Assembly: GCF_022808645.1 (NCBI RefSeq)
Contig: NZ_JAKZKT010000021.1
Coordinates: 1 to 64,000, forward strand
Length of the DNA stretch: 64,000 bases
Reading direction: 5' to 3'
Source of the DNA: Bacillus litorisediminis
GTDB taxonomy: Bacteria; Bacillota; Bacilli; Bacillales; JC228
Position numbers and translations under genes: made by a program. The notes under the pieces were generated by a model that ran no database searches, was not told the DNA's origin, and was given only the letters and a program-made list of their open reading frames with translations. Shown here piece by piece: positions 45,439-53,282 of the stretch; the first letter of the stretch is position 1; every line of letters begins with the position of its first letter.

Positions 45439-46212
45439 TTAAACCGACTTCAAACTCTCTTCCCGGATTAATTCCAATAATTCGGCTTTTAATGCAGCGA
45501 ATTCCGGACTTGCCTTGCTTTGATAATCTCTTGGGCGGGGAAGAGGGACTTTAATGTTCGCCTTGAGACGTCCTGGTCTGGCTGTCATAACGTAGACGGA
45601 GTCACCTAAAAAGATAGACTCTTCCACATCATGGGTGATAAACAGAATCGTTTTTTTCGATTCTTCCCATACTTTCAGAAGAATTTCCTGCATGATCGAA
45701 CGGGTTTGAGCATCTAAGGCGCCAAATGGTTCATCCATCAGTAATATTTCAGGATCATTGGCAAGGGCCCGGGCAATGGCGACCCGTTGCTTCATCCCTC
45801 CTGAAAGCTGAATCGGGTAATGTTTTTCAAATCCGCTTAAACCAATCATATTTAAATAATGTTGGGCCACTTCCTGCTGTTCTTTTTTCGAAACACCTTT
45901 TAACTTAAGGCCAAATGAGATGTTTTCGTCGACCGTTAACCAAGGGTACAGAGAATAGGTTTGAAATACCATTCCCCGGTCAGGACCTGGTCCTTTAACC
46001 TCTTTTCCATCGACCAGCACTTTCCCTGAAGTAGGCTCTTCCAGCCCTGCAACGACTCGTAAAATCGTAGACTTTCCGCACCCAGAAGGGCCTAAGATCG
46101 TAACAAACTCTCCTTCTTCAACTGTAAAGGAGGTTTGGTTCAGAGCCACTACATCTCCACTTTTCGTTGAAAAAACTTTTCCGACTTGATCGATTACTAG
46201 CTTTGTTGTCAT
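45439..46212 (-). CDS. ssuB: ABC transporter ATPase, sulfonate/nitrate/taurine type
   Basis: The 257-residue ATPase has Walker A GPSGCGKST, Q-loop, signature LSGGMKQRVAIARAL and Walker B EILLMDEPFGALD. It powers import with the adjacent permease (four-base gap) and the binding protein. The subfamily (SsuB/TauB/ThiZ) carries sulfonates, taurine, nitrate or pyrimidine precursors. Sulfur genes on both sides favour an organosulfur substrate (inference). Confidence 0.9.
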   Translation of the reverse strand: MTTKLVIDQVGKVFSTKSGDVVALNQTSFTVEEGEFVTILGPSGCGKSTILRVVAGLEEPTSGKVLVDGKEVKGPGPDRGMVFQTYSLYPWLTVDENISFGLKLKGVSKKEQQEVAQHYLNMIGLSGFEKHYPIQLSGGMKQRVAIARALANDPEILLMDEPFGALDAQTRSIMQEILLKVWEESKKTILFITHDVEESIFLGDSVYVMTARPGRLKANIKVPLPRPRDYQSKASPEFAALKAELLELIREESLKSV

Positions 46213-46216
46213 GGTG

Positions 46217-47011
46217 TTATCCTTCCTTTCTCATCCAGCCAAATGATAAGCGGTAGATCGTTTTGAAAATCAAATCGGTTAGTAGACCTAGAAGACCAAT
46301 TATCAAAATTCCGACAATGATTTCTTCTGAATTTAGGAAGCGGGAGGCTTGCATGATCATATACCCGAGTCCGCTTGAAGCCCCAACAATTTCGGCTACA
46401 ACCAGGTAAGTCCAGGCCCAGCCAAACGTAATCCGAAGTGTATCAACAATTCCAGGAAGAGAAGCAGGCAAAATAACCTTCGTAAATAATTGGCCTCTGC
46501 TAACTCCTAACGTGTAGGAAACCTCGATCAGTTCATTCTGTACATTTTTTGTAACGTCCATCACCATTAAAGTCAGCTGGAAGAAGGTTCCGAAGAAGAT
46601 AACCGCCATTTTTTCGGTTTCGCCAAGTCCAATCCAAAGGATAAATAAAGGAATAAATGCAGAGGCAGGCATATAACGGATAAAGCCAATAAATGGTTCA
46701 AATGCTGCCTGAAAAATGCGCAAAGAGCCCATTAAGATCCCTAGTGGTACCCCAATTGCAGCTGCCAATAAAAAGCCAAGAGCGACACGGGAAAAACTAA
46801 TGCCAATGTCAGCCAAAATCTCTCCATCTTGAAACATTGAAATCGCAGTGGTAACTATTTTGTCCGGTGCAGGCAAGAACAAAGGACTTATGAAACCTCC
46901 GTAAGTTAAAACAGACCAGATGACGATGAATAGGAAAAAGGTAGTTAAACCGGCTCCAATTGATAGTTTTTTTGAAATTTCCTTCTTAGGTGTAAAGATT
47001 GATTTCCACAT
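46217..47011 (-). CDS. ssuC: ABC transporter permease, sulfonate/nitrate/taurine type
   Basis: The 264-residue protein has six helices and the EAA loop LIEVSYTLGVSRGQLFTKVILPASLPGIVDTLRI. Membrane partner of the downstream ATPase and upstream binding lipoprotein. GGAGG ribosome site ten bases upstream. Confidence 0.9.
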   Translation of the reverse strand: MWKSIFTPKKEISKKLSIGAGLTTFFLFIVIWSVLTYGGFISPLFLPAPDKIVTTAISMFQDGEILADIGISFSRVALGFLLAAAIGVPLGILMGSLRIFQAAFEPFIGFIRYMPASAFIPLFILWIGLGETEKMAVIFFGTFFQLTLMVMDVTKNVQNELIEVSYTLGVSRGQLFTKVILPASLPGIVDTLRITFGWAWTYLVVAEIVGASSGLGYMIMQASRFLNSEEIIVGILIIGLLGLLTDLIFKTIYRLSFGWMRKEG

Positions 47012-47075
47012 TTTTTGAACTCCTCCATCATTGCTTAATGAAAAAAGGAGGCCAAGACAGGCGCTCCTTGCTTGT

Positions 47076-48083
47076 TTACTGCCCTTCTACAAAGGTTGAG
47101 TTCAAGACCTCATCTGCACTTGGGGCTGTTTCGATTAGCCCTTGCTCTAAATAGAAGTCACTAGCTTTTTGTGCTGAGCTATAAATATCACCTTGCTGCT
47201 CACTTGTTCCAAATAGTTCTTTATTTGCTTGTCCATCCAAAAATTTAAGACCTTTCACTGTAGCAGTAAATTCTTCCACATCAATATTTAAACCATCAGC
47301 CATAATCTGATTGGATTCTTCTTCATTTTCCTTCCAATAATCCATTGCTTCTGCCATTGCATTGACAAGGGCTTGAATATCCTCAGGGCGTTCTTCCACT
47401 ACATTTTTTCTAAATCCGACGGTGTCCACGATAATTCCTGGCAAATCCTTAGTTGAGACGAGAATTTTTCCGTTTGCCTCTGAGGCTTTAGACAACCAAG
47501 GCTCCCAAGTGACGGCTGCATCAACTTGACCAGCGACAAAAGCTGCTCCTGCATCACCAGCTGACATCTGTACCATTTCTACATCTTGATCTGTCAAACC
47601 TGCTTCTTCTAAAGCAGTAAGCAGAAGAAGGTGGCTCGTCGATCCTTGTTCAAAGGCAACCTTTTTCCCTTTTAAATCTTCAACAGTGCTGATCTCATTT
47701 TTTACGATAATTCCATCTCCGCCATAGGAGTCATCTAATAGCCAGACAACCTCCATTGGAACATCGGCGGCTGCCATTGTAACCTGAACATCTAATGCAG
47801 TCGCCATTCCATCAACTTGTCCGCCAGCAAGCGCTTGCTTCCGTTCTGCTAATCCTTCAATGATGGAAAGCTCCACGTCAATACCATGCTTTTCAAAAAA
47901 TCCTTTTTCTTGTGCTAAAAAGAGCGGCCCATAGCCTGTCCACGTTGGAAGTGTAACTTTTAAAGGTTTTTTTGCTGAGCTATCTTGTTCGCCAGCTGCG
48001 TTGTTGTCGGATTCAGAAGCTCCACACGCAGCCAATACGAATAGTACGAATATAGATAGAAGTGCTAATGCTATTTTTTTCAT
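47076..48083 (-). CDS. ssuA: SsuA/ThiY-type substrate-binding lipoprotein
   Basis: The 335-residue protein has a lipoprotein signal (lipobox LAAC, acylated Cys20) and the family pattern WTGYGPLFLAQEKGFFEKHGIDVELSIIEG, DGMATALDVQV, GYTHLLL-like region and WEPWLSKA. It is anchored outside the membrane and delivers an unidentified small substrate (sulfonate, taurine or similar) to the permease. Located between the aminotransferase and permease genes of one operon. Confidence 0.88.
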   Translation of the reverse strand: MKKIALALLSIFVLFVLAACGASESDNNAAGEQDSSAKKPLKVTLPTWTGYGPLFLAQEKGFFEKHGIDVELSIIEGLAERKQALAGGQVDGMATALDVQVTMAAADVPMEVVWLLDDSYGGDGIIVKNEISTVEDLKGKKVAFEQGSTSHLLLLTALEEAGLTDQDVEMVQMSAGDAGAAFVAGQVDAAVTWEPWLSKASEANGKILVSTKDLPGIIVDTVGFRKNVVEERPEDIQALVNAMAEAMDYWKENEEESNQIMADGLNIDVEEFTATVKGLKFLDGQANKELFGTSEQQGDIYSSAQKASDFYLEQGLIETAPSADEVLNSTFVEGQ

Positions 48084-48106
48084 TGCTTGGTTCTCCTTCA
48101 GTTCAT

Positions 48107-49219
48107 TTATTTATGAAAAATAGAATATAAGGCGTTCATTAATGCTGCCAGCTCGTTCTCTGCACCAACAGATATTCTGAGAGAGGTCGTTAATCCATAT
48201 CCGGAAAGATCGCGCACGATAATTCCATATTGTTCAGAAAGGAGAGTGAATAACTCGCCACTGTTATACCCGGTATCGACATAAACGAAATTTCCATAAC
48301 TTTTAATATATTTAAAACCAAGCTCTTCAAATGCCGCATATAAAAGACTTTTGCCGGTATCATTGATCCTTCGAGCATTTTGAACATGCTCTTGATCTTC
48401 GAGACTGGCAACTGCCCCAGCCTGAGCAACACTATTGACATTAAAAGGCGGGCGGACCTGGTGAATTGCATGTACAATTGGTTCTGGCCCGATTCCATAA
48501 CCAAGTCGGGCCGCAGCCATGGAATAAATTTTTGAGAAAGTTCGAATCACAAACACAGGATAATTTTCTTTTACAAACGGAATCGAAGAGAAGTACTCAG
48601 GTCCGTTCGCGTATTCATGATAGGCTTCATCTATGACTACAATGACATGATCCGGAAGCTGTTGGAAAAAGGCATCAAGCTCCTGTTTCGGGATTACTGC
48701 ACCGGTTGGATTGTTTGGATTACAGAGACAGATTAGTTTGGTTTTGGTTGTGATTCGATCTAATATCGCCTGTAAATCGATGCCTAAATCCTCTTTCATT
48801 GGAGAAAGTATAGGTGTTGCTCCCATTAAATGAGCAGAGGCTAAGTATTGAACAAAGGTAACTTCAGGAATGATGACTTCATCCCCTGGGTCAAGATAGG
48901 TTTGTGCAACCATCGTAATCATTTCATCGGCTCCGTTGGACAAAATGATGTTTTCTGGCAGAACACCTTCTATTTCTGCAATTTTTTGCTGAACAAGCGT
49001 GCCTGTTGAACTAGGGTAAAGATTTAAAGTTTGGAGTGCCTGTTGCATAGCTTTAATTGCCTTAGGAGAAGGTCCTAATGGATTTTCATTGAATGATAGC
49101 TTAAAAACTTGTTGTTTTCCTAAAATCTTCTTCATTTCTTCGACTGGAAGGTCTGCAAGCTGAGAGGAATATGGCATCAGCTTCGGATAAACCTCGCGTA
49201 CTAATTGTTCCACTTTCAC
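48107..49219 (-). CDS. HisC-family PLP aminotransferase
   Basis: GTG start, overlapping the upstream dehydrogenase stop by four bases (GTGA). The 370-residue fold-type I aminotransferase has LSFNENPLGPSPKAIKAM, LILCNPNNPTGAV-type segment and the PLP Lys in RTFSKIYSMAAARLGYGIG. It resembles histidinol-phosphate aminotransferase, but no his genes are nearby. Operon context with a 2-oxoacid-type dehydrogenase and a sulfonate-type importer suggests transamination of an imported (perhaps sulfur-containing) amino compound. The specificity is inference. Confidence 0.82.
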   Translation of the reverse strand: MKVEQLVREVYPKLMPYSSQLADLPVEEMKKILGKQQVFKLSFNENPLGPSPKAIKAMQQALQTLNLYPSSTGTLVQQKIAEIEGVLPENIILSNGADEMITMVAQTYLDPGDEVIIPEVTFVQYLASAHLMGATPILSPMKEDLGIDLQAILDRITTKTKLICLCNPNNPTGAVIPKQELDAFFQQLPDHVIVVIDEAYHEYANGPEYFSSIPFVKENYPVFVIRTFSKIYSMAAARLGYGIGPEPIVHAIHQVRPPFNVNSVAQAGAVASLEDQEHVQNARRINDTGKSLLYAAFEELGFKYIKSYGNFVYVDTGYNSGELFTLLSEQYGIIVRDLSGYGLTTSLRISVGAENELAALMNALYSIFHK

Positions 49220-50310
49220 TGTATATTCACCAACTTCCCAATTTCCTCGACGTGTTGAATTGCGTTTATAACCATAGAAGGAGTGACCTCAAATGGCATA
49301 TTTGCCATATCCTCGATGGTGACAGATACCTCGCCTAATTGCTTCCACTGAGCAGGTGAAAGAGTTTTAATGCCCAACTGTTCTAGCAGATAGGGTAATT
49401 CCACTTTTTGATAAAAAGATATAAGATTCGTAATCTCTTCTTTTGGCTTATCTTCAAGGCTTAGCTGTGCTAAAATGCCGTAAGCTACAATTTCTCCATG
49501 ATAGGTATGATGAACTTCAGGGAAAATGGTTAGCCCAGAATAAATAGCGTGTGCTGCTGCTGTACGGCAATCATCGCCGCCATATCCGCTCACACTTCCG
49601 CTTACAAGGATAATGCTATCAACCACATCTTCAAGTGCAGAGGTTACTATGCCTTGCTTAGAAGCATTGATTGCAGCTTCTCCCTGCTCCAAAAGCAGCT
49701 GATAGATTCCGTGAGCGAGCCTTACAGCACTTTGATTTCGTGCATTAGGCTGTACTTTTTGAACAGATGCCCTTGATTCAAACCATTTGGCGAGTGTATC
49801 GCCAATCCCGGCAACCAAAAATCGGTATGGAGCTGATTGAATAATCTCCATATCGACAAGAACTACATTTGGTGCCTTTGATTTGCGGCTGATTTCAATA
49901 AAAATGCCCTCATCATCGTAGAGAATGGAAATCGGAGTAGCGGCTGCACAGGTAGCTGCAATCGTAGGAACTGCAATTAAAGGAAGCTTTGCAGCAAATG
50001 CAACAGCTTTAACTGTATCTAACACCTTCCCTCCACCGACACCGATTAGGACGTCAGGCTTGATCTCCTGTACAATTTCAATGAGTCTATTAATCTCTCT
50101 CCAAGAACATTCACCACTAAAAGGGATTGATCCAAGAAGAGGGAGCTGATTCTTTTCAAGACTTTTCATTATTTTCGGTTCCGCAACTGACAATGCTGTT
50201 TGCCCGCCAATTACTAATACTGTTTGTCCATATTCTTTTACATAAAGCCCAATTTCCTTAAGTACATTCGTCTTGCGAACATACTCTCCCGGCCCGGTCA
50301 CAACCTTCAT
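49216..50310 (-). CDS. glycerol-dehydrogenase-like/HcxA-type dehydrogenase
   Basis: Start set at the ATG at 50310 (AGGAG seven bases upstream), not the longer frame to 50463. The 364-residue metal-dependent dehydrogenase has IGVGGGKVLDTVKAVA, PTIAATCAAATPISILY and metal-ligand His in EVHHTYHGEIVAYG. It resembles E. coli HcxA (YbdH), a 2-oxoacid reductase whose gene is next to the aminotransferase gene ybdL. The aminotransferase-plus-reductase pair recurs here. First gene of the operon. Confidence 0.82.
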   Translation of the reverse strand: MKVVTGPGEYVRKTNVLKEIGLYVKEYGQTVLVIGGQTALSVAEPKIMKSLEKNQLPLLGSIPFSGECSWREINRLIEIVQEIKPDVLIGVGGGKVLDTVKAVAFAAKLPLIAVPTIAATCAAATPISILYDDEGIFIEISRKSKAPNVVLVDMEIIQSAPYRFLVAGIGDTLAKWFESRASVQKVQPNARNQSAVRLAHGIYQLLLEQGEAAINASKQGIVTSALEDVVDSIILVSGSVSGYGGDDCRTAAAHAIYSGLTIFPEVHHTYHGEIVAYGILAQLSLEDKPKEEITNLISFYQKVELPYLLEQLGIKTLSPAQWKQLGEVSVTIEDMANMPFEVTPSMVINAIQHVEEIGKLVNIQ

Positions 50311-50407
50311 GTTGCCAACTCCTATATAAAAATTGCATTTATATACAATATATAGAATGAATATACGGAAGGCAAGAGGAAAAGTGTCTGGAATCACTCG
50401 AATTTTG

Positions 50408-50421
50408 TCGAAAACGCTTTC
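50408..50421. promoter_or_regulatory. weak cre-like site
   Basis: CGAAAACGCTTTCG keeps the central GAAAACGCTTTC of a catabolite-responsive element but misses the outer T and A. It lies about 90 bases upstream of the dehydrogenase start. Confidence 0.25.
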
Positions 50422-50484
50422 GGAGCGTGGCTGCTTTAAAAACAAAAAGTTATAAATCCCCATATCTGCGGATTAACTACATGG

Positions 50485-50504
50485 TTAAACAAACGTTTGT
50501 TTAA
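50485..50504. promoter_or_regulatory. perfect 20-bp palindrome TTAAACAAACGTTTGTTTAA
   Basis: Each half is the exact complement of the other. It lies between the terminator at 50513 and the operon that starts with the dehydrogenase gene, the right place for an operator. Imperfect copies occur at 6206, 16412 and 38491. The regulator is not in the window as far as I can tell. Confidence 0.6.
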
Positions 50505-50512
50505 ATCCCTAT

Positions 50513-50549
50513 AAAAAACCCTCTCAACTTTTTAGTTGAAAGGGTTTTT
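50513..50549. terminator. terminator of the monooxygenase/ATP-grasp operon
   Basis: AAAAACCCT-x-TCAACT and AGTTGA-x-AGGGTTTTT form a long stem with A and T flanks. It separates the S-box operon from the transporter operon on the same strand. Confidence 0.87.
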
Positions 50550-50555
50550 ACCATC

Positions 50556-51515
50556 TTATAAACTTTTAACCGACTTAACTCCCTCTAGTTTTCTCAATTC
50601 TTCTCCAAGAAATTTAGCGACTTCCAGCATTCCAAACTTTCCGGCTTTTGCTTCTGCATCGGAATTATAGTTTGTGTTGGTATTGATATCATAGGTATAG
50701 ACATTGCCATTTGCGTCGCGAATAAATTCAATGCCTGCAACTTCAATCTTATTTTCTTGCAAACATTGCTCATAATCTTTAATAAAGTCTTCATTGAAAT
50801 CTTCAATAATTGCAAACTTTGGTTTTTCCTCCTGTTCACCAACAGGGCAGAATAAATCATTAATCTGACAAGCGTCAGCTGGGCAAAGTTCAAATCCTTC
50901 TGATGTGTCAACTTTCACAGCATACATAAATTTACCGCCTACAAATTCGCAGCGAGTAATGGATGAGTCAGGGGACTGGATGTATTCCTGAATCAATGTA
51001 ATTCCGTCCACCGGCAATTCAAATGCAGGTCCATACACGTATTCCTGAAGGGCATCAATCGTGTGAAATAATTGAACGCCTAGTCCTTTACCAGCCCGGT
51101 TATGCTTGGTAATAAAGGATGGTGCACCCAACTTGCGCGCAGCTTCGATAATTTGTTCTTTCCCAACCGCAGCAATCGTTTTAGGTGTGCGAATTCCAGA
51201 TTGGTTTAATGCCATGTACTGATTTACTTTACTAACTTCCAGTCTTAATGCGCGAGTGCCATTAATCACTCTTCGTCCATGTCTTTCAAGCCAGGCAAGC
51301 ACGGCTTCTGTCATTTCAGGTGCGAAGCGATGATTCCGTGTATGGGAGGACGCACTCATTCGGCTATAAAAAACTCCCTCAGGCGGCTCTTGTGATAAAT
51401 CAATCACACCTTCGTCTAAAAACCATTGTTCATAGGGCAACTCTAATTCTTCTAATCTTTTGACAAGGTGGTCCGTCCACTCTTGGTTTTCGTGAAGAAC
51501 ATAAATTTTGCTCAT
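50556..51515 (-). CDS. ATP-grasp ligase, RimK-like
   Basis: The 319-residue protein has an ATP-grasp core (about residues 110-310) with KHNRAGKGLGVQLF, IQEYIQ and the metal-binding end GIEFIRDANGNVYTYDINTNTNYN. The N terminus (MSKIYVLHENQEWTDHLVKRLEEL) is a pre-ATP-grasp domain as in RimK/glutamate ligases. It would join a carboxylate to an amine via an acyl phosphate. It is 20 bases downstream of the flavin monooxygenase in an S-box-controlled operon, so it probably makes or modifies a methionine/cysteine-related metabolite (inference). Substrate unknown. Confidence 0.8.
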   Translation of the reverse strand: MSKIYVLHENQEWTDHLVKRLEELELPYEQWFLDEGVIDLSQEPPEGVFYSRMSASSHTRNHRFAPEMTEAVLAWLERHGRRVINGTRALRLEVSKVNQYMALNQSGIRTPKTIAAVGKEQIIEAARKLGAPSFITKHNRAGKGLGVQLFHTIDALQEYVYGPAFELPVDGITLIQEYIQSPDSSITRCEFVGGKFMYAVKVDTSEGFELCPADACQINDLFCPVGEQEEKPKFAIIEDFNEDFIKDYEQCLQENKIEVAGIEFIRDANGNVYTYDINTNTNYNSDAEAKAGKFGMLEVAKFLGEELRKLEGVKSVKSL

Positions 51516-51535
51516 TTTAACCCCTCTTTTCCGTA

Positions 51536-52588
51536 TTACAAAATCGTTTGTTTATTTCTCAGTTTTTCAACTAAAGGTATGACATCTCTAGAGAAACGTT
51601 CCATTTCTTCCAATTGTGGAGAGAACTGAAGTAAAAGCAGATCAACTCCTGCCTCTTCAAACGCAAGAATTCGTTCTGCGATTTGCTCTGGAGTACCAAT
51701 TAAATTAGGACGTAATCCTCGGTTAGAAACGGAATAGTCATATAGTTTAACTTGCTGTTCCAATTGGGACTTTCCGACAAAATCTTTATAACCTGCATAA
51801 CCGCTGGATTCTTTAACATTTGTAATTCGCGTAAGCTCTTGCCGGGCCTCTTCTTCTGTATCACGGCATATAATATAAGCTGCCATGCCAAAAGAGCGGA
51901 ATGGCTCTTTCCCTGCTTCTTCTCGGCGATGCTTCATATCATCAATCTTTTGTTTTATTTCCTCAACTGTTCCTCCGTGCATGACATAGGCATCACAGCT
52001 GTTAACGATTGCTTGTTTGCCGCGTGGACTTTCCCCTCCGGCATAGAGGATCGGGTTAGGACGTTGTACTGGTTTCGGGAAAAGATGTGTATTTTTAAGA
52101 GAATAAAATTTTCCTTCATAATTAAGCACATCTTCTGTCCATAGTCCTTTTAATACCTCAATAAACTCTTCAGTCCGGTCATAGCGTTCATCGTGCTCTG
52201 TAAATATTCCTCCATATTGCCGGGCTTCCTCTTCCCACCAGGCGGAAACCACATTAAGTGTGAAGCGGCCATTACTGATTCGGTCAATATTCGCAGCCAT
52301 TTTAGCGGTTACGGCAGGATTATGGAAACCAGGGCGTATGGCTGTCATGATTTCAATTTTATTCGTAACAGCTGCTAAAGCCGCGGCGGTAGACCAGGCC
52401 TCGAGTGAATCATGCTCTGGTCCTTTTATATCATTTAAGTAAAGCTCCGCAATTAAGGTCGTATCATAACCCCAATTTTCTGCGGATTGAATGACTTTTT
52501 TGGCATATTCAAAGGTTGGAGGCATTTTCTCATCATCTACATTTCGAAGCCATCCTCCAAAAATCGGTAACCAAAATCCATATCTCAT
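51536..52588 (-). CDS. LLM-class flavin monooxygenase, alkanesulfonate/dimethylsulfone type
   Basis: The 350-residue luciferase-like TIM-barrel protein starts MRYGFWLPIFGGWLRN and contains LTLNVVSAWW-like and LYAGGESPRGKQAIVNSCDAYVMHGG segments typical of SsuD/SfnG FMNH2-dependent monooxygenases, which release sulfite or sulfinate from sulfonates or sulfones. An S-box SAM riboswitch precedes it, meaning expression when methionine/SAM is low, which agrees with a sulfur-scavenging role. Reduced flavin must come from a reductase elsewhere. AAGGAG ribosome site. Confidence 0.87.
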   Translation of the reverse strand: MRYGFWLPIFGGWLRNVDDEKMPPTFEYAKKVIQSAENWGYDTTLIAELYLNDIKGPEHDSLEAWSTAAALAAVTNKIEIMTAIRPGFHNPAVTAKMAANIDRISNGRFTLNVVSAWWEEEARQYGGIFTEHDERYDRTEEFIEVLKGLWTEDVLNYEGKFYSLKNTHLFPKPVQRPNPILYAGGESPRGKQAIVNSCDAYVMHGGTVEEIKQKIDDMKHRREEAGKEPFRSFGMAAYIICRDTEEEARQELTRITNVKESSGYAGYKDFVGKSQLEQQVKLYDYSVSNRGLRPNLIGTPEQIAERILAFEEAGVDLLLLQFSPQLEEMERFSRDVIPLVEKLRNKQTIL

Positions 52589-52675
52589 CGGTAGTCATCT
52601 CCTTGTGCAATGGTTCCTTAAGCAGGTCCCTATTAAACTGAAATTTTTAGTTCAGTAATCCTTTAATTAGTTAAA

Positions 52676-52716
52676 ACAAAAAAATATGGACCTTCGAAGA
52701 TGAAAGGTCCATATTG
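52676..52716 (-). terminator. S-box terminator before the monooxygenase gene
   Basis: AATATGGACCTT and AAGGTCCATATT form a 12-base perfect stem, with seven T following on the minus strand. It is the OFF structure of the upstream SAM riboswitch. Confidence 0.9.
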
Positions 52717-52732
52717 TTTATGGTTAAGTACC

Positions 52733-52837
52733 TCTTATCTTCTAGGCGCATTAGCCTACTGGAATTAGCACCTTGCCCATATCTTAGGGTGGTTGCTGAG
52801 ACATCATCGGGCCAGTCCCTACGTCTCTCTTGATAAG
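52733..52837 (-). promoter_or_regulatory. S-box (SAM-I) riboswitch controlling the monooxygenase operon
   Basis: Minus strand: CTTATCAAGAGAG P1 strand, GGACTGGCCCGATGATGTCTC, CAGCAACC, AAGGTGCTAATTCC and the closing AGAAGATAAG are in the canonical order and spacing of S-box RNAs. Confidence 0.96.
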
Positions 52838-53086
52838 AACCAATATTCAATTTTTTCACTGAACTATGATTATTACCATAAACGAAGAATCTGCAAAATG
52901 CAAGAGGAAAATAGCACTTAAAATCTGGGGCGGATCAGTCCATTTGGAGGGGGCCGATTTGGGTATTACTAGAACGCTCTTAATTTTTTCAGTTGCCATG
53001 AAGAAGGAAATTTTAAAAAAGTTCTTTCTTTTTTTAAATAAAGTTGGTAGTATTACAGACATATAGTTGTGAATTGAATATGATTT

Positions 53087-53190
53087 CTTATCAAGAGAGG
53101 TTGAGGGTAAGGCCCTATGACACCTCAGCAACCTGTCAGCATTGACAAGGTGCTAATTCCTGCAGGTTTATAGAACCTGAAAGATAAGAG
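53087..53190 (+). promoter_or_regulatory. S-box (SAM-I) riboswitch controlling the yxjG/yxjH-like gene
   Basis: Plus strand: CTTATCAAGAGAGG, GGGTAAGGCCCTATGACACC, TCAGCAACC, AAGGTGCTAATTCC and AAAGATAAG are in canonical order. It is divergent from the S-box at 52733, with about 250 bases between the aptamers for both promoters. Confidence 0.96.
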
Positions 53191-53210
53191 GATGACTGAC
53201 ATATCAAAAT

Positions 53211-53240
53211 GGTCTCTTCTTATGAAGAGGCTTTTCTTAT
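53211..53240 (+). terminator. S-box terminator before the methionine synthase gene
   Basis: CTCTTC and GAAGAG with flanking wobble and G-C pairs form an eight-base stem followed by TTTTCTT. Confidence 0.75.
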
Positions 53241-53282
53241 TCTGAATCCTTGAACAAAATGTAAGGTAGGGAGAAGAACGTA

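Noticed and set aside
49216-50463. Longer form of the HcxA-like dehydrogenase starting at 50463
   Set aside because: The extra 51 residues are hydrophobic and unlike the family. The ATG at 50310 has AGGAG and begins the conserved domain.
52866-53066. A 66-codon plus-strand frame between the two S-boxes
   Set aside because: No ribosome site, and it occupies the region needed for the divergent riboswitch promoters. Residue pattern is not protein-like.
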